DNA of 64,000 nucleotides from Parabacteroides gordonii MS-1 = DSM 23371 (GTDB lineage Bacteria > Bacteroidota > Bacteroidia > Bacteroidales > Tannerellaceae). Both the position numbers and the translations under genes were made by a program. The notes beneath the pieces were generated by a model. That model ran no database searches. It worked only from the letters and a program-made list of their open reading frames with translations, and was not told the DNA's origin. The DNA is taken from the NCBI RefSeq assembly GCF_000969825.1, contig NZ_KQ033919.1, positions 3,918,749-3,982,748 on the forward strand, written 5' to 3'. Shown here piece by piece: positions 14,744 through 23,050 of this stretch; the stretch's first letter is position 1, and every line of letters begins with the position of its first letter.

Positions 14744-16177
14744 ATGAAAACACTGATTAAGAATATATTACTGGCAGTACCGGTTATATTATCTGCTTCT
14801 TGTACCGATTGGCTGGAAGAAGATCCGAAAACGTTTATTTCTCCTTCTTCCTTCTATCAAACGGTGGAAGATTTTGACGGAGCTTTGAAAGGGTTGTATC
14901 CTCAGGGACAAAACCTGAATCTAACAGAGGTTTTTGCCGACTATAATGATAAGCCGGAAGCCGCAGAACAGGTCGGTGATATTTGGGCCAATAATCCGGG
15001 ATATGGTTTTTATGCCTTTAGAAATGCCTGGTCTGGGCCATACAGTACGATTAAGAATGCTAATATGATTTTGGAATCGATAGAAGATAAGGATTTTACT
15101 GCCGAAACCAAGAATCGTATCATCGGGGAGGCAAAATGCTTGCGTGCCTGGTCTTACTTTACGCTGGTTCAGTTCTTTGGCGATGTACCTTTGCGGGATA
15201 AGGTTGTGACCAGTGATGCTGATGTGGCGATAGATCGTACGCCGCAGGCAGAAATCTACAAGTTTATATTTGATGATATTCTGGATGCGGAACAAAAACT
15301 TCCGGAAGAAGCACAGGAAATGGGACGTGTAAATAAATTGGTTGTGAAAGCTATTATGGCTCGTATCTATCTGACTTCTGCCGGCTTTCCGATGAATCAG
15401 AAGGAAAATTATGCAAAAGCCAAAGAGAAAGCGCTCGAAGTGATCAACAGTGGTCAATATTCTTTGATGCCTACGTTCGATAAAGTCTTTAAGACGGAAC
15501 GTTATACGGCGGAAACTATTTGGGCTCAATTGTTCTCAGCTCCCGATAGTTATAGTGGTATGCATAATGAATCTTCACCGATCGGTAGCCAGACTGCCTT
15601 GTATTTGCCGACAGATGCTTTTATCGCCAGCTTCGATAAAGGTGATATGCGTAAAGAATGGGGAATCAAGCCTGAATATGTAAATGCGAAAGGGAATAAA
15701 GTCATCGCACGTACATATTATAATAAGTATATCAATGAAGAATATCTGGAACAGGAATTACCCGCATCAAATACCAATATCCTGACCTGGCAGACTCAAT
15801 TGATCCGCTTGGCTGAAATGTATCTGATTGCTGCGGAGGCTGAAAATGAGATAAACGGGCCGGCCGGTGCCTATCAATATATCAATGCTGTCCGTAAACG
15901 TGCCCGTGTCGATCAGAGTGACCCGACAAATGTGCCTGATCTGAGTGGGCTTTCTCAGGATCAGTTCCGGGAAGCAGTGCTGCTGGAACGCCAGCATGAA
16001 TTGTATGAAGAAGGTTTTGCCTGGTACGATCTGAAACGTACCCAGACATTCGACAAGGTACAGAAAGCACGTGGTAGCAGATTGAATGTCCCTATTGGTG
16101 CTTACAACAATACCTGGTTGATCCCTGATACCGAAATTCTGAATAATAACATTTCTCAGAATCTGGATTACAGATAA
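14744..16177 (+). CDS. SusD/RagB family glycan-binding lipoprotein
   Basis: A 477-residue outer-membrane lipoprotein with signal peptide and lipobox (VILSASC), start 14 bases after susC. The SusD N-terminal TPR core is visible (AKCLRAWSYFTLVQFFGDVPL, NKLVVKAIMARIYLTSAGF) and so is the C-terminal RagB domain (IRLAEMYLIAAEAENEI, AINAVRKRARV-like segment, LLERQHELYEEGFAWYDLKR). It caps the SusC channel and delivers the glycan. It is shorter than many SusDs (usual 500-600), meaning shorter loops in the binding region. Confidence 0.96.
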   Translation: MKTLIKNILLAVPVILSASCTDWLEEDPKTFISPSSFYQTVEDFDGALKGLYPQGQNLNLTEVFADYNDKPEAAEQVGDIWANNPGYGFYAFRNAWSGPYSTIKNANMILESIEDKDFTAETKNRIIGEAKCLRAWSYFTLVQFFGDVPLRDKVVTSDADVAIDRTPQAEIYKFIFDDILDAEQKLPEEAQEMGRVNKLVVKAIMARIYLTSAGFPMNQKENYAKAKEKALEVINSGQYSLMPTFDKVFKTERYTAETIWAQLFSAPDSYSGMHNESSPIGSQTALYLPTDAFIASFDKGDMRKEWGIKPEYVNAKGNKVIARTYYNKYINEEYLEQELPASNTNILTWQTQLIRLAEMYLIAAEAENEINGPAGAYQYINAVRKRARVDQSDPTNVPDLSGLSQDQFREAVLLERQHELYEEGFAWYDLKRTQTFDKVQKARGSRLNVPIGAYNNTWLIPDTEILNNNISQNLDYR

Positions 16178-16193
16178 TTAATGTAGAATACAT

Positions 16194-16231
16194 GAAGGGC
16201 CGGTCTGAAATATTTTCTGGATTGGCCCTTC
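16194..16231 (+). terminator. Hairpin between susD and the GH29-like gene
   Basis: Stem GAAGGGCC (16194-16201) / GGCCCTTC (16224-16231) with a 22-base loop and a short T/C tail. Likely a partial terminator that lowers expression of the following gene. Confidence 0.5.
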
Positions 16232-16250
16232 TTATATCCATATATAAGAA

Positions 16251-17711
16251 ATGAAAAAGCGATTTGTTTACTTTTTATTTATATGTGTTGCAAGCCTGGT
16301 CGCTTGTAGCAATCCGGTTGATCCTGCTGCATTAAACCTGGATACGGCAAACATTAACCGGTTGATCTCTTTTCGTGGAGAATTGAATAATGGTGTGAAA
16401 CAACTTTATCCGGAAGAACCTTATAAGGCATTTTGGGCAGAGAATTGGAACAGTCCGGATCAGTCGGTCTCCTGGAAAGTTAATACGAATGGAGAAGACT
16501 ATTTGGCGGAAATGATAGTCTGTGCAAATAATCTGGAGGAAGGTGAAGAGACAGAACTGATCCTTTCCAATGGAACGGATAGCATCTGTTGTCCTATAAA
16601 TAGTATCGGATGGCAGCGTTGCCGGTTCCCTCGTCCGTTGCATTTTGATAAAGGAACATCTGTTTTATCCCTAAAGATCAACAAGCCGGGTAAAAAGGAT
16701 GATTTCAATGTATATCTATATGCGTTGGAAGTAACCAGGCCGGATGCTTATGACCGGTTGCAGGCTGAAGCAGCATCACTCCGCAGCAATACATCCTGGA
16801 TGGCGGATTTGCCTTACGGCTTTTTCTTCCACTGGAATTCAAAAAGTATGCCGCAGTCAGGAGAACCGTTAGCCTACGAAGATGCAGTCAACAATTTTGA
16901 TGTAGACCGTTTTGCCCGAACTGTTTATGAATGTGGCGGCAAATTGATATTTTTTACTACTTCATGGGCAGAATATTATTTCCCGGCTCCGATACAGGCG
17001 ATCGATTCTATTTTACCGGGGCGTACTACAAAAAGAGATTTAGTGGCAGATTTATCCGAAGCATTGGGAAAATACGGTATTCCTCTGATACTCTATTACC
17101 ATGTCGGTCATGGCGATAAAGAATGGTGGGAGAAGCAGCATTATACACGTGATAATGCCGGCGACCTGTTTACAAATGTGGAAAAAATAGTAGGAGAGAT
17201 CAGTATGAGGTATGGAAATCGCCTGGCCGGTTTATGGATGGATGACGGTATAGGCTATTATCCTAACGGGGCCTCGTTTGAAAGGATTGCTAAAGCAGCC
17301 AAAAGCGGAAATAAGGATCTGGCTATCTGTTTCAACTCCTGGATATTGCCGAAGTTGACAGATTTCCAGGATTATTATGCCGGGGAATTAGGCTTGTCTT
17401 TAGCTAGTGCAGGTGTTGATGATCCTTGTCTGCCGTTGAATAGTGACGGATTGTTCCACGGAGGAGCTCAGGATGGTTTACAGGCTACTTTCTCGGGCAC
17501 TCTGGAGCCGGGGGACTGGACACATATTTATAAAGACTCCATTATCGGCGATCCTGTTCTTTCTATCGATGAATTGACGCAGGTCGTAAAAGAATCCAAT
17601 AAACGGAAGAACCTTCCGATGATTAATGTGCGGATCTATCAGGATGGAACAATCTCTCCGAAATCGTATGCCTTATTGAAGGAATTGAACAAACGTATCA
17701 GCGAAGAGTAA
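16251..17711 (+). CDS. GH29-like (alpha-L-fucosidase fold) surface or periplasmic lipoprotein
   Basis: A 486-residue lipoprotein (lipobox SLVAC at residues 15-19). The first 170 residues look like a beta-rich, domain-of-unknown-function module; the rest resembles the GH29 (beta/alpha)8 barrel: YGFFFHWNSKS, YEDAVNNFDVDRFARTVYECGGKLIFFTTSWAEYY, GIPLILYYHVGHGDKEWW and GNRLAGLWMDDGIGYYPNG. In alpha-L-fucosidases the Asp of a W-x-D motif is the nucleophile, matching WMDD here. It is the only enzyme of this PUL in the window, so release of fucose or a related sugar from a host glycan is the inferred role. Divergence leaves substrate and even activity open. Confidence 0.65.
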   Translation: MKKRFVYFLFICVASLVACSNPVDPAALNLDTANINRLISFRGELNNGVKQLYPEEPYKAFWAENWNSPDQSVSWKVNTNGEDYLAEMIVCANNLEEGEETELILSNGTDSICCPINSIGWQRCRFPRPLHFDKGTSVLSLKINKPGKKDDFNVYLYALEVTRPDAYDRLQAEAASLRSNTSWMADLPYGFFFHWNSKSMPQSGEPLAYEDAVNNFDVDRFARTVYECGGKLIFFTTSWAEYYFPAPIQAIDSILPGRTTKRDLVADLSEALGKYGIPLILYYHVGHGDKEWWEKQHYTRDNAGDLFTNVEKIVGEISMRYGNRLAGLWMDDGIGYYPNGASFERIAKAAKSGNKDLAICFNSWILPKLTDFQDYYAGELGLSLASAGVDDPCLPLNSDGLFHGGAQDGLQATFSGTLEPGDWTHIYKDSIIGDPVLSIDELTQVVKESNKRKNLPMINVRIYQDGTISPKSYALLKELNKRISEE

Positions 17712-17771
17712 AGGCTGGAAATTATCGGATATGAAGCAAACAGGTGCTCATAAATAAGAATTCAATGAATT

Positions 17772-17817
17772 GAGGGTTGGTTATCTGTTAAAATGCAAGA
17801 TGACTACCCTCTTTTCT
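17772..17817 (+). terminator. Probable terminator of the first PUL
   Basis: Imperfect stem GAGGGTTGGTTATCT (17772-17786) / AGATGACTACCCTC with a bulge, followed by TTTTCTT. It ends the PUL before the ilv promoter. Confidence 0.55.
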
Positions 17818-17857
17818 TGATAAATGAAACAAAAAGCAACATTTTTCTTTTAAATCC

Positions 17858-17888
17858 TTTGCTCGTATAAATTATTATTCTACATTTG
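17858..17888 (+). promoter_or_regulatory. ilv operon promoter (TTTG-N19-TACATTTG)
   Basis: TTTG at 17858-17861 and TACATTTG at 17881-17888 are separated by exactly 19 bases, a full match to the Bacteroidetes primary promoter consensus. It lies about 35 bases upstream of the leader peptide start. Confidence 0.85.
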
Positions 17889-17921
17889 CAGCGTCAAACA
17901 AAATAAAGACGATAAGAAAAG

Positions 17922-17981
17922 ATGATGAACAATGTATTACATATTATTCTCGTGGTGGTCCTTCTAGTCATTAGTAGGTAA
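17922..17981 (+). CDS. ilv leader peptide (MMNNVLHIILVVVLLVISR)
   Basis: A 19-codon ORF just after a consensus promoter. Twelve of the thirteen residues from position 5 to 17 are Val, Leu or Ile (five Val, four Leu, three Ile). The stop codon TAA (17979-17981) directly abuts the antiterminator strand. Such a composition before an ilv operon is the hallmark of a transcription-attenuation leader, as in enterobacterial ilvGMEDA. No strong Shine-Dalgarno is seen, which is normal in Bacteroidetes. Confidence 0.85.
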   Translation: MMNNVLHIILVVVLLVISR

Positions 17982-18059
17982 GGAGAAAGGTGTGTAAGAA
18001 GTTGTGAAGTCGTAAATGATATTTCTTAAGCCTTTCTCCATATAGAGAAGGGCTTTTTT
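17982..18059 (+). promoter_or_regulatory. ilv attenuator: antiterminator and terminator
   Basis: The terminator stem GCCTTTCTC (18030-18038) / GAGAAGGGC (18045-18053), 6-base loop, is followed by six Ts. A competing helix pairs GGAGAAAGG (17982-17990), immediately after the leader stop, with CCTTTCTCC (18031-18039), extended by TAAGAA (17995-18000) with TTCTTA (18023-18028). A ribosome finishing the leader would cover the first strand and let the terminator form. Stalling at Ile/Val/Leu codons would leave it free and allow read-through into ilvD. Confidence 0.8.
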
Positions 18060-18083
18060 ATTGACTAAAAGATAAAAACAAAT

Positions 18084-19919
18084 ATGATGAAGAATCCGTT
18101 AAGAAGTTCATATAGCACAGAGGGCAGACGCATGGCCGGAGCCCGTGCATTGTGGCGTGCCAACGGCATGAAAGAAGAGCAGTTCGGTAAACCAATTATA
18201 GCCATTGTGAATTCATTTACCCAGTTTGTGCCGGGACATGTGCATCTGCACGAGATCGGTCAGCAGGTAAAGGCGGAGATTGAAAAGCTCGGTTGCTTTG
18301 CCGCCGAATTCAATACGATTGCCATCGACGACGGTATTGCTATGGGACACGACGGAATGCTTTATTCCCTTCCTTCACGCGACATTATTGCAGACAGCGT
18401 GGAATATATGGTAAATGCCCATAAAGCAGATGCTATGGTTTGTATCAGTAACTGCGACAAGATCACTCCGGGTATGCTGATGGCAACGATGCGTTTGAAT
18501 ATCCCGACTGTATTTGTATCGGGAGGCCCGATGGAAGCCGGAAACCTGGATGGCCGTGCACTCGACCTGATCGATGCCATGATCGAAGCTGCCGATGACT
18601 CGATAAGCGACGAACAAGTAGAAAAGGTGGAACGTTCAGCCTGTCCGACCTGCGGTTGCTGCTCTGGTATGTTTACCGCCAATTCGATGAACTGTCTGAA
18701 TGAAGCCATCGGTCTGGCCCTTCCCGGAAACGGAACTGTTGTTGCAACACACGCCAACCGTGCCCGCCTGTTCAAGAAAGCGGCTAAAATGATTGTCGAT
18801 AATGCTTATAAATATTATCGTGATGGCGACGACTCGGTTCTGCCGCGCAGCATCGTTACCCGTCAGGCATTCCTGAATGCCATGTCGCTCGATATTGCGA
18901 TGGGAGGGTCTACCAATACGGTTCTTCACCTGCTGGCAGTCGCCCATGAAGCAGAAGCTGATTTCACCATGAAGGATATCGATATGCTTTCACGTAAAAC
19001 CCCGGTTATCTGTAAGGTTGCACCCAGCTGTTCATACCATGTGGAAGATGTGAACCGTGCAGGCGGTATCATCGGTATTATGAGCGAGCTGGTAAAAGCC
19101 GGCCTGGTAGATGGTTCGGTAAAACGCGTGGACGGTATGACATTGTCAGAAGCTATCGATCGATACAGCGTTACTTCCGTAAATGTAACGGATGAAGCAA
19201 TAAATATCTATAAGAGTGCTCCGGCGCACCGTTTCAACCTGGTGCTCGGTTCACAGGAAAGCTATTATAAGGAACTCGATACGGATCGTGCAAACGGTTG
19301 TATCCGTGATGTAGAACACGCCTATGTAAAAGATGGCGGTCTGGCCGTCCTTTACGGAAACATCGCCCAGGACGGTTGTGTGGTAAAGACTGCCGGAGTA
19401 GATGAAAGCATCTTCCGCTTTGCCGGCCCTGCCAAGGTATTCGACTCGCAGGATGCCGCATGCGAAGGTATCCTTCAAAACAAAGTCGTCTCCGGCGATG
19501 TCGTCGTTATCACCTATGAAGGTCCCAAGGGTGGCCCGGGTATGCAGGAAATGTTGTATCCGACCTCTTATATAAAGAGCAAACACCTGGGAAAAGAATG
19601 TGCGCTGATCACAGACGGACGCTTCAGCGGTGGAACATCCGGATTGTCAATCGGACATATCTCTCCTGAAGCAGCAGCAGGCGGAGCGATTGGCCTGGTG
19701 AAAGACGGCGATATAATCGAAATCAATATCCCCGAACGAACTATAAATGTAAAGGTAAGCGACGCCGGACTGGCAGAACGCCGTCAGGCAGAAGAAGCCC
19801 GCGGAACAAAAGCCTTTACACCCCCTTTCCGCCAGCGTACGGTATCGAAAGCCCTGAAAGCATATGCCAAGATGGTTGCTTCGGCCGATAAAGGCGGTGT
19901 ACGAATAGTAGAAGATTAA
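18084..19919 (+). CDS. ilvD: Dihydroxy-acid dehydratase
   Basis: A 611-residue Fe-S dehydratase that converts 2,3-dihydroxy-3-methyl acids to 2-oxo acids in valine and isoleucine synthesis. Cluster and active-site motifs are intact: [60 protein letters not shown] and [23 protein letters not shown]. The start is at one of two successive ATGs; I took the first. First structural gene of the attenuated ilv operon; ilvB follows 27 bases later. Confidence 0.97.
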   Translation: MMKNPLRSSYSTEGRRMAGARALWRANGMKEEQFGKPIIAIVNSFTQFVPGHVHLHEIGQQVKAEIEKLGCFAAEFNTIAIDDGIAMGHDGMLYSLPSRDIIADSVEYMVNAHKADAMVCISNCDKITPGMLMATMRLNIPTVFVSGGPMEAGNLDGRALDLIDAMIEAADDSISDEQVEKVERSACPTCGCCSGMFTANSMNCLNEAIGLALPGNGTVVATHANRARLFKKAAKMIVDNAYKYYRDGDDSVLPRSIVTRQAFLNAMSLDIAMGGSTNTVLHLLAVAHEAEADFTMKDIDMLSRKTPVICKVAPSCSYHVEDVNRAGGIIGIMSELVKAGLVDGSVKRVDGMTLSEAIDRYSVTSVNVTDEAINIYKSAPAHRFNLVLGSQESYYKELDTDRANGCIRDVEHAYVKDGGLAVLYGNIAQDGCVVKTAGVDESIFRFAGPAKVFDSQDAACEGILQNKVVSGDVVVITYEGPKGGPGMQEMLYPTSYIKSKHLGKECALITDGRFSGGTSGLSIGHISPEAAAGGAIGLVKDGDIIEINIPERTINVKVSDAGLAERRQAEEARGTKAFTPPFRQRTVSKALKAYAKMVASADKGGVRIVED

Positions 19920-19946
19920 TAAAACACCAAACACTATAATTTAGAG

Positions 19947-21647
19947 ATGGATAAACAAAAGATAACCGGTTCGGAAGCTTTGCTGAAAGCGCTGATCGCT
20001 GAAGGAGTAGATACTATCTTCGGTTATCCGGGCGGGCAAGCGATCCCTATTTACGATAGTTTGTATGACTACAAAGATCAATTGAAACACGTTCTGGTAC
20101 GCCACGAACAAGGTGCGACACATGCGGCTCAGGGATACGCCCGCGTCTCCGGTAAAGTAGGGGTAACGCTCGTCACTTCCGGCCCCGGCGCAACCAATAC
20201 CATCACCGGTATTGCCGATGCATTGATGGACAGTACGCCGATGGTAGTAATAGCCGGACAGGTTCCGTCTCCGCTGCTGGGAACCGATGCTTTCCAGGAA
20301 GTTGATGTGATCGGCATTGCACAGCCTATCACGAAATGGGCTTACCAGATCCGTAAACCCGAAGAAATAGCTTGGGCCGTTTCCCGTGCTTTCTATATCG
20401 CCTCTACCGGCCGTCCGGGCCCTGTTGTACTGGACTTGGCGAAAGACGCACAGGTAGGCCTGGTCGATTATGAATATCAGAAAGTAGATTATATCCGCAG
20501 TTACCAACCGGAACCGGATATCAGGGAAGAACGTATAGAAGCCGCCGCCGCTTTGATCAACAGCGCAAAGAAACCCTTCTGCCTGGTAGGCCAGGGCGTT
20601 ATCCTGGGCGGGGCTGAAGAAGAATTGAAAGCCTTCTTGCTGAAGAACGATATACCCGCAGGCTCTACCGTCTTAGGTCTGTCCGCATTACCATCCGACT
20701 TCCCGTTGCATAAAGGTATGCTGGGAATGCATGGAAATGTAGGCCCTAACCGCAAGACAAACGAATGCGATGTGCTGATCGCCATCGGTATGCGTTTCGA
20801 CGACCGTGTGACCGGTGATCTGAAGACTTACGCCAAGCAAGCGAAGATCATCCACCTCGATATAGACAATTCGGAAATAGGAAAGAACGTTCCGGTAGAC
20901 GTAAAAGTCCTCGGTAACGCCAAACACACCATTCCTATGATCACCGCCCTGCTGGAAGAACGCAAGCGTCCGGAATGGAATGCCGAGTTCGAACCGGATG
21001 CGAAGGAAGAGCACGACAAGGTGATCGAAAAAGAACTTTATCCGACCAGCGGCCAGCTGAAGATGGGTGAGGTAGTCCGTAAAGTCTCCGAAGCAACCAA
21101 CGACGACGCTGTTCTGGTGACCGATGTAGGCCAGAACCAGATGATGGGTGTCCGTTACTTTAAATACAAACAAACCCGCAGCGTGGTTACTTCCGGTGGA
21201 TTGGGAACGATGGGCTTCGGCCTTCCCGCCGCTATCGGTGCCAAACTGGGAGCTCCCGACCGCACCGTTTGTTTCTTTACCGGCGACGGTGGTATCCAGA
21301 TGACCATCCAAGAACTGGGAACCATCATGCAGGAAAACCTGAACGTAAAGATCATCGTGCTCAACAACAACTTCCTCGGCATGGTACGCCAGTGGCAGGA
21401 ACTGTTCTTCCACGAACGTTATTCGAATACGATCATGAAGAACCCCGACTTTGTAGCCATTGCCAAGGCATTCGGCATCGCATCCCGCGCAGTCGACAAC
21501 CGCGAAGAACTGGACGATGCAATAGCGGAAATGCTGAACCACGACGGAGCTTACCTGCTGGTAGCCAACGTTGAAACCTGTGGTATGGTATATCCGATGG
21601 TTCCGGCCGGAGGAAGCGTTACGAACATGATTTTAGGTGATAAGTAA
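19947..21647 (+). CDS. ilvB: Acetolactate synthase, large (catalytic) subunit
   Basis: A 566-residue thiamine-diphosphate enzyme that condenses two pyruvates to acetolactate, or pyruvate and 2-oxobutyrate to acetohydroxybutyrate. Visible: GYPGGQAIPIYD, the catalytic-Glu region VRHEQGATHAAQGYARVSGKVGV, SGPGATNTITGIADA, FQEVDVIGIAQPITKW, the FAD-binding middle domain and the TPP motif GDGGIQMTIQELGT...NNNFLGMVRQWQ. Length is standard. The regulatory subunit gene ilvN follows at 12 bases. Confidence 0.97.
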   Translation: MDKQKITGSEALLKALIAEGVDTIFGYPGGQAIPIYDSLYDYKDQLKHVLVRHEQGATHAAQGYARVSGKVGVTLVTSGPGATNTITGIADALMDSTPMVVIAGQVPSPLLGTDAFQEVDVIGIAQPITKWAYQIRKPEEIAWAVSRAFYIASTGRPGPVVLDLAKDAQVGLVDYEYQKVDYIRSYQPEPDIREERIEAAAALINSAKKPFCLVGQGVILGGAEEELKAFLLKNDIPAGSTVLGLSALPSDFPLHKGMLGMHGNVGPNRKTNECDVLIAIGMRFDDRVTGDLKTYAKQAKIIHLDIDNSEIGKNVPVDVKVLGNAKHTIPMITALLEERKRPEWNAEFEPDAKEEHDKVIEKELYPTSGQLKMGEVVRKVSEATNDDAVLVTDVGQNQMMGVRYFKYKQTRSVVTSGGLGTMGFGLPAAIGAKLGAPDRTVCFFTGDGGIQMTIQELGTIMQENLNVKIIVLNNNFLGMVRQWQELFFHERYSNTIMKNPDFVAIAKAFGIASRAVDNREELDDAIAEMLNHDGAYLLVANVETCGMVYPMVPAGGSVTNMILGDK

Positions 21648-21659
21648 GGAGGACAAGCT

Positions 21660-22211
21660 ATGACAACAAAGAAATTATATACCGTTATTATCTTTTCAGA
21701 GAACACAGTAGGTCTTCTGAACCAGATTACGATTATCTTTACGCGCCGGCAGCTGAACATCGAGACGCTTTCCGTTTCCCCCTCTGCTATAAAGGGAATA
21801 CATAAGTTCACGATCACTACTTTTGCCGAAGAAGATATGATCGACAAGGTGGTAAAACAGATCGACAAACGTGTGGATATTCTGAAAGCCTATTACAATA
21901 CGGATGAAGACCTGGTGTATCAGGAAATCGCCCTCTACAAACTGAGTACCGAGCTTTTCATCAAGATGAGAACGGTAGAGGACTTGATCCGCAAGTACAA
22001 CGCCCGTATCCTCGAAGTGAACGAAACCTGTGTCGTGCTCGAAAAGAGCGGTCACTACGACGAGACACAAGCCCTGTTCAAAGAATTGAGCGAAACGATC
22101 GGTGTACTGCAATTCATCCGTTCCGGCCGTGTCGCCATTACGAAGAGTAAAGTGGAACGTCTGAGCGACATGCTTTCCTCTATGGAAAAGAAGTTGCAGG
22201 ACAAACATTAA
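21660..22211 (+). CDS. ilvN: Acetolactate synthase, small (regulatory) subunit
   Basis: A 183-residue regulatory subunit with an N-terminal ACT domain (YTVIIFSENTVGLLNQITIIFTRRQLNIETLSVSPS), which binds valine for feedback inhibition, and a C-terminal ALS_ss domain (LYKLSTELFIKMRTVEDLIRKYNARILEV, LSETIGVLQFIRSGRVAITK). GGAGG (21649-21653) lies just before the ATG. Next to ilvB in the usual order. Confidence 0.95.
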   Translation: MTTKKLYTVIIFSENTVGLLNQITIIFTRRQLNIETLSVSPSAIKGIHKFTITTFAEEDMIDKVVKQIDKRVDILKAYYNTDEDLVYQEIALYKLSTELFIKMRTVEDLIRKYNARILEVNETCVVLEKSGHYDETQALFKELSETIGVLQFIRSGRVAITKSKVERLSDMLSSMEKKLQDKH

Positions 22212-22240
22212 TAATTAACGTAAGGTATAAAAAGAAGATT

Positions 22241-22972
22241 ATGGAGAAGAACAAAGTAGGAGAATTTCATTTCGTCACCGAGTCCTATCTGATGGACTTC
22301 CGGGGCCGCATCACCATCCCGATGATCGGAACCTATTTGCTGCACGCAGCTTCCTGTCATGCCGCCGACCGTGGGTTCGGTTATAACGACATGACCGAAA
22401 GGCATACAGCCTGGGTACTTTCCCGTCTGGCAATCGAAATGACATCCTATCCTGCTATGTCGGAATCCGTAACCTTATACACCTGGGTAGACGAAGTCGG
22501 CAAGCTATTCACCAGCCGTTGTTTCGAACTGGTGAACGGTGAAGGCAAAACCTTCGGCTTCGCCCGTTCCATCTGGGCAGCCATCGATATGGAAACACGC
22601 CGTCCGACCCTGCTTGATGTGGAAGGGCTGAGTGCTTACGTCACCGACCGTCCCTGTCCGATCGAGAAACCCGGCAAGATCGCCCCGGTAGAAAACAACG
22701 TCTCCGGCGAACCCTACCGTGTGAAGTACAGCGACCTCGACGTAAACGGCCATCTCAACAGCATCAAATACATGGAACACCTGCTCGACCTGTTCGACAT
22801 CAGCCTGTTTCGTGAAAAAGAGATAAGCCGTTTCGAAATAGCTTACCAATCCGAAGGAAAGTACGGTATGGAGCTAACCCTTCATAACCAGGAAGTTTCC
22901 CCCGGAAAGTATAACATGTCCATCTGTCACGAAGGCAAAGCCATCAGCCGCGCCGCCGTCACCTGGACATAA
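22241..22972 (+). CDS. Acyl-ACP thioesterase (FatA/FatB-like) inside the ilv operon
   Basis: A 243-residue double hot-dog acyl-ACP thioesterase. The N-terminal half shows TESYLMDFRGRITIPMIGTYLLHAA, and the C-terminal half shows the plant-type active-site segment VKYSDLDVNGHLNSIKYMEHLLD (Asp, Asn and His of the catalytic set). These enzymes release free fatty acids from acyl carrier protein. It lies 29 bases after ilvN and before ilvC on the same strand, so it should be transcribed with them. This position recurs in Bacteroidales, hinting at a link between branched-chain precursors and fatty acid export or chain control; that link is an inference. Confidence 0.88.
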   Translation: MEKNKVGEFHFVTESYLMDFRGRITIPMIGTYLLHAASCHAADRGFGYNDMTERHTAWVLSRLAIEMTSYPAMSESVTLYTWVDEVGKLFTSRCFELVNGEGKTFGFARSIWAAIDMETRRPTLLDVEGLSAYVTDRPCPIEKPGKIAPVENNVSGEPYRVKYSDLDVNGHLNSIKYMEHLLDLFDISLFREKEISRFEIAYQSEGKYGMELTLHNQEVSPGKYNMSICHEGKAISRAAVTWT

Positions 22973-22977
22973 CCGTA

Positions 22978-22997
22978 GGGGCGGGGTCTGCCCGCCC
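22978..22997 (+). other. GC-rich hairpin between thioesterase and ilvC genes
   Basis: GGGCGGG (22979-22985) / CCCGCCC (22991-22997) with a 5-base loop, much more GC-rich than its surroundings and without a T-run. It may stabilise or process the polycistronic RNA, or be a remnant of an intergenic repeat. Confidence 0.5.
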
Positions 22998-23050
22998 ATC
23001 ACATAGAAATAAATTATTTTATATACATTCATTTTAATAGTAAAAAGAAA

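Noticed and set aside
19941-20507. Long minus-strand reading frame inside ilvB (also similar ones inside ilvD, leuA, leuC and the HTCS gene)
   Set aside because: It is antisense to a clearly conserved gene, with low-complexity, His/Arg-rich composition typical of shadow frames and no signal, promoter or homology.
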